The notes below the pieces were generated by a model, which worked only from the letters and a program-made list of their open reading frames with translations, did no database searches and had not been told where the DNA came from. A stretch of DNA of 18,770 nt from an uncultured Lachnospiraceae bacterium (GTDB lineage: Bacteria; Bacillota; Clostridia; Lachnospirales; Lachnospiraceae), in contig CAJUBE010000052.1 in the NCBI GenBank assembly GCA_910584725.1, positions 1 through 18,770 of the forward strand. Direction: 5' to 3'. This document shows, in pieces, positions 14,528 through 18,770 of this stretch (positions are counted from its first letter, which is position 1; each line of letters begins with the position of its first letter). The position numbers were made by a program, and so were the translations under genes.

Positions 14528-16189
14528 GTGGAATCCAGAAATTTTATCGAACAGATTATAGATAAGGATCTTGCGGAGGGTGTCTACGACACCGTGCATA
14601 CGAGGTTCCCGCCCGAGCCCAACGGTTATCTGCATATCGGACATGCCAAGAGCATATTGCTTAATTACGGGCTGGCGTCCGAGTATGGCGGAAAGTTCAA
14701 TATGCGTTTTGACGACACGAATCCGACTAAGGAGAAGAGCGAGTTCGTGGAGTCGATCAAGGCCGATGTGAAGTGGCTGGGAGCGGATTATGAAGAAAGG
14801 CTTTTCTTTGCCTCCGACTATTTCGACCAGATGTATGAAGGCGCGATTAAGCTGATAAAAAAAGGCAAGGCGTATGTGTCCGACCTGACGGCGGACGAGA
14901 TGCGTGAGTACCGCGGAACGCTGACGGAGCCGGGAAAGGACGATCCTAACAGAAACCGGAGCATAGAGGAGAACCTGCGGCTTTTTGAGGAGATGAAAGA
15001 AGGAAAGTATGCGGACGGGGAGAAAACCCTGCGCGCGAAAATCGACATGTCCTCACCGAATATCAATATGCGCGATCCGATTTTGTACCGCGTGGCACAT
15101 CTGTCCCACCAGAATACGGGGGATAAGTGGTGCATTTACCCGATGTACGACTATGCGCATCCGATAGAGGACGCGATCGAGGGCATTACCCATTCCATCT
15201 GCACGCTGGAGTTTGAGGATCACAGGCCGCTATATAACTGGGTGGTGACGGAGTTGGAGTACCCGCACCCGCCAAAGCAGATTGAATTTGCAAAAATGTA
15301 TTTGACCAATGTGGTCACGGGCAAGAGATATATCAAGAAACTGGTGGAGGACGGCATCGTGGACGGCTGGGACGATCCCAGACTGGTTTCCATCGCTGCG
15401 CTTCGCAGACGCGGTTTCACGCCCGAGTCGATCCGGCTTTTTGTGGAGCTGTGCGGCGTTTCCAAGGCCAATTCCTCGGCGGAATACTCGATGCTTGAGT
15501 ACTGTATCAGAGAGGATTTGAAGATGAAGAGGCCCCGGATTATGGCAGTGACTGATCCGGTCAAACTGATTATTGACAATTATCCCGAAGGGGAGACAGA
15601 GTGGCTGCCTGTGGTGAACAATCCGGAGAACGAGTCGCTCGGTTCCCGTGAAGTGCCTTTTAGCAGAGAACTTTATATCGAGAGGGAAGATTTCATGGAG
15701 GAGCCGCCGAAGAAATATTTCCGGCTGTTCCCCGGCAATGAAGTCCGGCTCATGGGTGCGTATTTCGTGAAGTGCGTAAGTTACGAGAAGGACGAGGCGG
15801 GAAATGTGACGGTGGTGCACTGTACCTACGATCCGGCTTCGAGAGGCGGCAACAGCCCGGACGGAAGGAAGGTCAAGGGAACGATCCACTGGGTATCCGC
15901 GGCGGAGTCCGTGAAAGCCGAGGTGAGACTATACGAAAATATCATTGACGAGGAGAAGGGCGTCTACAACGAGGATGGGAGTTTAAATCTGAATCCCAAT
16001 TCACTGACTGTTTTGAAGGAGTGCCGCATTGAGCCGTCGGTGAAGGACGCGAAGGCATACGAGAGTTTTCAATTTGTCAGACAGGGATTTTTCTGTGTGG
16101 ACTGCAAGGATTCCAAGTCGGAAAAACTTGTTTTTAACAGAATTGTTTCTCTGAAAAGCTCCTACGTCTTGCCGAAACAGGAAAATTAG
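14528..16189 (+). CDS. glnS: glutaminyl-tRNA synthetase
   Basis: Attaches glutamine to tRNA-Gln; class I synthetase, cytoplasmic. From the GTG start the product is 553 residues, near the usual bacterial size. The HIGH-type site is in PPEPNGYLHIGHAKS. DGWDDPRLVSIAALRRRGFT is a GlnRS hallmark, and the anticodon-binding domain follows. The KMSKS-type loop is degenerate: where the E. coli enzyme has VMSKRK, this one reads VVTGKRYIKK. I believe this form occurs in related Clostridia, so it need not mean loss of function. Many Firmicutes instead make Gln-tRNA through GatCAB, so a GlnRS here suggests lineage-specific acquisition. Two family E repeats fill the upstream region. No T-box signature was found. 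Confidence 0.95.
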   Translation: MESRNFIEQIIDKDLAEGVYDTVHTRFPPEPNGYLHIGHAKSILLNYGLASEYGGKFNMRFDDTNPTKEKSEFVESIKADVKWLGADYEERLFFASDYFDQMYEGAIKLIKKGKAYVSDLTADEMREYRGTLTEPGKDDPNRNRSIEENLRLFEEMKEGKYADGEKTLRAKIDMSSPNINMRDPILYRVAHLSHQNTGDKWCIYPMYDYAHPIEDAIEGITHSICTLEFEDHRPLYNWVVTELEYPHPPKQIEFAKMYLTNVVTGKRYIKKLVEDGIVDGWDDPRLVSIAALRRRGFTPESIRLFVELCGVSKANSSAEYSMLEYCIREDLKMKRPRIMAVTDPVKLIIDNYPEGETEWLPVVNNPENESLGSREVPFSRELYIEREDFMEEPPKKYFRLFPGNEVRLMGAYFVKCVSYEKDEAGNVTVVHCTYDPASRGGNSPDGRKVKGTIHWVSAAESVKAEVRLYENIIDEEKGVYNEDGSLNLNPNSLTVLKECRIEPSVKDAKAYESFQFVRQGFFCVDCKDSKSEKLVFNRIVSLKSSYVLPKQEN

Positions 16190-16214
16190 GGTAAAATGTA
16201 CAAGAAAGCAATGA

Positions 16215-16366
16215 GCAGTGCATAGACGTAAGACGAAAAATGGCAGCTTGCTGACAATTTTTTCTGATTGCGGATATATAGGGCGGCGCTTGTTTAGCAC
16301 GAACCGAAGCGGAGCGCAGACAGCCCGTGAGCGAGGGAAACCGAAGGGTTTTCGAGCAGGCACTGC
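16215..16366 (+). repeat. family D multi-stem element (glnS to DUF2225 gap)
   Basis: GCAGTGC (16215-16221) pairs with GCACTGC (16360-16366), closing 152 nt, the same span as the family C element. Inside are small stems with GAA-type loops, for example AACC-GAA-GGGTT near 16340 and CCC-GTGAGCGA-GGG near 16325. Weaker than elements A, C and E. Confidence 0.5.
16251..16280 (+). promoter_or_regulatory. possible promoter for the DUF2225 gene
   Basis: CTGACA (16251-16256), 18 nt spacer, TATATA (16275-16280). A tentative match; transcription would start near 16287 and pass through most of the family D element. Confidence 0.35.
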
Positions 16367-16413
16367 GGAATATATAGCGGAATATCTAAATATAATTTGG
16401 GGAGGATAAAGAA

Positions 16414-17283
16414 ATGGCAGGACTGTTATCGGGGTTAGAGCAGTTTGGACTGAGCAATCTGGAAAGTATGGATCTCTATGAGACGCAGAAAAAGCCAGAA
16501 GAAGGAGGGGAAGGTGGTCAGGCGGCTGCGCACGTTGTGCAGGAGCAGGATTTCCTCTTTGACAAATCTTTTACCTGTCCGCTTTGCGACAGGGAATTTA
16601 AGGCGAGAACCGTAAAGATCGGCAAGGCGAAGCTGGCGGGCAGCGATCTGGATCTGCGTCCCAGATATGAGCAGATTGATCTTTTAAAATATGATGTGAT
16701 CATGTGCCCTTCCTGTGGCTATGCTTCATTGAGCAGATTTTTTAAGTACTTGACTTCTCCCCAGGCGAAGAATATACAGAAGGCGATTTCGGCAAACTTT
16801 AAACCGCAGAAAGAGACGGCGGAGACTTATACCTACGAGGAAGCTCTGGAGCGTTACAAGATGGCGCTGGCGAATGCGATTGTCAAGCAGACGAAAGCAA
16901 GTGAGAAGGCTTATATCTGTCTGAAAACGGCGTGGCTTCTGAGAGGGCAGGCCGAGCATCTGGATCCGGCGGAGGAAGGTTACGAGGAGAAGAAGAAACA
17001 GTGTCAGGCTGAGGAAGATGAGTTTTTAAGAAACGCACTGGAAGGATTTCTGGCGGCGAGACAGACCGAGAGCTTCCCTATGTGCGGCATGGATGAGCCT
17101 ACGGTTGATTTCCTGATCTCCGTGACGGCAATGCGCTTTGAGCAGTATGACGTAGCGAGCCGTCTGATTACAGGGCTTATCACGTCAAAGACCGCAAATC
17201 CCCGCATGAAGGATAAGGCGAGGGACGTGAAGGAAATGATTATGAAAAAAATAAAGGAAAAGAATGCCGCAGCCAGAAAATAG
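16414..17283 (+). CDS. DUF2225 zinc-ribbon protein
   Basis: Belongs to the DUF2225 family of Firmicute proteins of unknown function. The product is 289 residues. After a variable N-terminus (1-45) there is a split four-cysteine metal site: CPLC (Cys55, Cys58) and CPSCGYAS (Cys98, Cys101), with the family's conserved LRPRYEQIDLLKYDVIMC between. The C-terminal half is helical, with paired helices reminiscent of TPR-like bundles (YEEALERYKMALANAIV and following). No signal peptide or membrane segment, so cytoplasmic. GGGGAGG (16399-16405) lies 8 nt before the ATG. It does not form an obvious operon with glnS, 224 nt upstream. Confidence 0.88.
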   Translation: MAGLLSGLEQFGLSNLESMDLYETQKKPEEGGEGGQAAAHVVQEQDFLFDKSFTCPLCDREFKARTVKIGKAKLAGSDLDLRPRYEQIDLLKYDVIMCPSCGYASLSRFFKYLTSPQAKNIQKAISANFKPQKETAETYTYEEALERYKMALANAIVKQTKASEKAYICLKTAWLLRGQAEHLDPAEEGYEEKKKQCQAEEDEFLRNALEGFLAARQTESFPMCGMDEPTVDFLISVTAMRFEQYDVASRLITGLITSKTANPRMKDKARDVKEMIMKKIKEKNAAARK

Positions 17284-17330
17284 CGGCGGGACGGAGCGGA
17301 GACGCGGCTCCTGCGTATAAACAGGCAATT

Positions 17331-17417
17331 GAGTAGGGAAGATTCTTCTTCCCCTGCTCGCGCGCCGGGTGTCCGTCAGCTCGCTGACATATTTCATTGG
17401 GATGCCCGTGTGCATAA
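17331..17417 (-). repeat. family E element, copy 4 (inverted)
   Basis: Read on the minus strand it gives, in family order, ATGCACACGGGCATCCC, a stem GTCAGC-GA-GCTGAC (plus 17375-17388), then GGCGCGCGAGCAGGGG and the hairpin formed by plus 17331-17340 (GAGTAGGGAA) with 17349-17359. More diverged than copies 2 and 3, but with the same parts in the same order. Confidence 0.6.
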
Positions 17418-17455
17418 AAAAGTCCGATACATTACGTACCGGACTTTTGTTTCGC
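17415..17455. terminator. bidirectional terminator between the DUF2225 and TetR genes
   Basis: AAAAGTCCG (17418-17426) with CGGACTTTT (17440-17448), extended by ATAC/GTAC. T-rich tails lie on both strands, suiting the two convergent genes. Confidence 0.85.
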
Positions 17456-17480
17456 CTTTTGTGATTTTGCCGCTTTTGTA

Positions 17481-18083
17481 TCAGCGGTAGCAAAGCGTTT
17501 TTAGCATATTCAGATAGGAGCAGGATTCCTCATAAAGCATATCCGGATGAAAGGACGCATCCTGAAAACGCGCGTCCATCAGTCCGTCCAGCGTAAAGGT
17601 TACCATCTGATCCAGCTTTTCATAGTCCACTTCACTTTTAAAGAGAGAGCGGTCGCTCTGGTTTTTCAGCACAGCCTGCATATCGCTGAGCACATTTTTC
17701 TGGCGCTCGATTGCCATAAGGGCTTCGCTTACGTCCTCAAGGCGGCAGCGGTCAAGGAACTGCTGCATATAGGGATAGTTTTTGAGCACCTGCATTTTGG
17801 CGTACTCCATCTGACGGCGGATCTCAAAGTAATCCCGCTCCGTGGAGGAAACGCCTCCTGTCAGTTCCAGTTTCATGAAACGCACACTATAGTCATAGAG
17901 GAAGCCATAAAGGCCGAGTTTACTCCCGAAATAATGAAATAAAAGCCCTTTACTGATGCCGGCTTCTGCTACAATATCGTCCGTACTGGCATGTTTATAG
18001 CCGCCCATGGAAAATACTTTTAAGGCGGCATTGATCATGCGGTCTTGTTTCTCTTTCTTCAAATCAAAAAATTTTTCGTTCAT
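17481..18083 (-). CDS. TetR/AcrR-family transcriptional regulator
   Basis: 200 residues, the usual TetR size. The N-terminal helix-turn-helix is clear: KQDRMINAALKVF, then TDDIVAEAGISKGLLFHYF (34-52), followed by the characteristic GSKLGLYGFLYDY. The C-terminal ligand domain (about 65-200) is variable and gives no clue to the inducer. The start codon has GAGG about 5 nt upstream (plus 18089-18092). A sigma-A-type promoter and a palindrome resembling a TetR-type operator lie just upstream, so self-repression is likely. The nearest divergent gene is the acidic membrane protein at 18325; whether it is a target is unknown. No efflux pump gene is adjacent in the window. Confidence 0.93.
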   Translation of the reverse strand: MNEKFFDLKKEKQDRMINAALKVFSMGGYKHASTDDIVAEAGISKGLLFHYFGSKLGLYGFLYDYSVRFMKLELTGGVSSTERDYFEIRRQMEYAKMQVLKNYPYMQQFLDRCRLEDVSEALMAIERQKNVLSDMQAVLKNQSDRSLFKSEVDYEKLDQMVTFTLDGLMDARFQDASFHPDMLYEESCSYLNMLKTLCYR

Positions 18084-18104
18084 AACTGCCTCAATTCTAC
18101 ATAA

Positions 18105-18156
18105 ATTGACCTTTTCGGTCGAATATAACTATAGCACAACCCCGGGCGGGATTCAA
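18105..18156 (-). promoter_or_regulatory. TetR promoter with overlapping operator-like palindrome
   Basis: On the minus strand, TTGAAT (plus 18151-18156), 17 nt spacer, TATAGT (plus 18128-18133). The predicted start (near 18121) falls in the imperfect palindrome ATTGACC-TTTTC-GGTCGAAT (18105-18124). A GACC-n5-GGTC palindrome at the start site is the expected layout for autorepression by a TetR-family protein. Confidence 0.65.
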
Positions 18157-18282
18157 TGATCTGCGAAAAACTAGTTCTGACAAAATTTTTAAATACAAGA
18201 TATTGTGCCTCAAATCGAATTTTAACAAAGTTTTCTCTTTTTTTATACATATTCTCTTTTCATTTTCACAAAATAGTATTAA

Positions 18283-18288
18283 TATAAT
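18283..18288 (+). promoter_or_regulatory. -10 element for the acidic membrane protein gene
   Basis: A perfect TATAAT in a very AT-rich tract (18175-18300), 36 nt before the start codon. The -35 region is poor (TTTTCA-like runs at 18257-18268), so only the -10 is claimed. Confidence 0.5.
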
Positions 18289-18324
18289 GATAATAGGAAC
18301 TGATACGGTGAAAGGAGAACACTG

Positions 18325-18669
18325 ATGGCGAAAAAATTCGGTAAGGTTTTGATGATGGCAGCGGCTCTTGGCGCCGTAGCGGGTGGTGCGTACTATTACC
18401 TGAAGGGAAGGGACGCGTTGCTGGACGACGATTTCGATGACGATGAGGACTTCGACAATTTTGATGATGGACTCGACGAAAGTGATGCAGATCGGAACTA
18501 TGTGGATCTCGACCTCGGAAAGACGGAGGAGAGTGGAGCGGCAGCGGAATTTAAGGAAGGCATTCAGGCGGCGAAGGCCGAGGATGCGGATAAGGTTGTC
18601 GGGAGTGTGAAGAAGACAGAGGAGTTTTTTGACGACGAGGACAGCGACGGTTCCATGGATGCAATGTAA
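18325..18669 (+). CDS. small acidic membrane-anchored protein (114 aa)
   Basis: Not a named family to me. A basic start MAKKFGK is followed by one membrane segment (about 8-25, LMMAAALGAVAGGAYYYL). A very acidic tail follows, with an Asp-rich run from 34 to ~54, VDLDLGKTEE in the middle, and a second acidic cluster FFDDEDSDGSMD at the end. The positive N-terminus with no cleavage site suggests an anchored protein whose tail orientation is uncertain. AAAGGAG (18311-18317) sits 7 nt before the ATG, and a terminator follows 19 nt after the stop, so this is a single-gene unit. The composition would suit cation binding or electrostatic spacing, but that is speculation. Confidence 0.75.
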   Translation: MAKKFGKVLMMAAALGAVAGGAYYYLKGRDALLDDDFDDDEDFDNFDDGLDESDADRNYVDLDLGKTEESGAAAEFKEGIQAAKAEDADKVVGSVKKTEEFFDDEDSDGSMDAM

Positions 18670-18681
18670 CGGCAGCATAGA

Positions 18682-18712
18682 AAAAAGCGCCTGCGAAAGC
18701 AGGCGTTTCTTC
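18682..18712 (+). terminator. intrinsic terminator after the acidic membrane protein
   Basis: CGCCTGC (18688-18694), GAAA tetraloop, GCAGGCG (18699-18705), then TTTCTTCT. An A-run precedes the stem, so it could also work on the other strand. Confidence 0.9.
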
Positions 18713-18739
18713 TATTTGTATAGCAATCTTTAAATAAAC

Positions 18740-18756
18740 CACCTGCTATGCAGGTG
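18740..18756. repeat. perfect 7-bp hairpin at the right edge
   Basis: CACCTGC-TAT-GCAGGTG in AT-rich flanks, followed by GATAACAGCAGCT at the window end. It could be a subterminal hairpin of an element (IS200/IS605-type ends look like this) continuing past the window, but no transposase is visible. Confidence 0.35.
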
Positions 18757-18770
18757 AGATAACAGCAGCT

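Noticed and set aside
16391..16396. TATAAT as a promoter for the DUF2225 gene
   Set aside because: Transcription would begin inside or after its own ribosome binding site (16399-16405).

Overview
The window looks like chromosomal DNA from a gut-type anaerobic Firmicute, most likely a butyrate-forming member of the Lachnospiraceae (Clostridia). This rests on a complete six-gene acetyl-CoA to butyryl-CoA operon in the order thl-crt-hbd-bcd-etfB-etfA, strong AAGGAGG-type ribosome binding sites, a DUF2225 protein, and a stand-alone glutaminyl-tRNA synthetase. No species is claimed. There are no rRNA or tRNA genes, CRISPR arrays, integrases or recognisable transposase genes.

Layout. 1-338: the 3' end of a methyl-accepting chemotaxis protein. 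368-7188: the butyrate operon, starting at a good sigma-A-type promoter (368-396) followed by a structured leader (437-545), running through thl, crt, hbd, bcd, etfB and etfA, and ending at a strong intrinsic terminator (7157-7188). Thiolase, crotonase and 3-hydroxybutyryl-CoA dehydrogenase make crotonyl-CoA. Bcd with EtfAB reduces it to butyryl-CoA, expected to be by flavin-based electron bifurcation. No terminal step (but, or ptb-buk) lies in the window. 7301-8821: an unrecognised single-pass membrane protein. 8822-9145: a gene-free block of tandem hairpin repeats. 9146-9370: a 74-residue orphan. 9412-14104: a DHH-family phosphoesterase whose 3' end overlaps, by 8 nt, a 1050-residue TIR / transmembrane / beta-propeller-like protein. 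14173-14289: a 38-residue hydrophobic miniprotein with its own promoter and terminator. 14528-16189: glnS. 16414-17283: a DUF2225 zinc-ribbon protein. 17481-18083 (minus strand): a TetR-family regulator with an operator-like palindrome just inside its promoter. 18325-18669: a small acidic membrane-anchored protein.

The two most interesting signals are these. (1) Intergenic DNA is crowded with large imperfect palindromes. One family (A) has four copies whose stems change by compensating substitutions. A second (E) has four copies, one of them inverted. Three single-copy multi-stem elements (B, C, D) sit at other junctions. Within the butyrate operon, four of the five gene junctions (all except crt-hbd), plus the leader, carry such an element. 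(2) The DHH-TIR gene pair looks like a candidate membrane-anchored nucleotide-signalling or defence module. The TIR protein keeps a catalytic-type glutamate, and the DHH protein carries two tandem copies of a PGDYG-like module after its enzyme domain.
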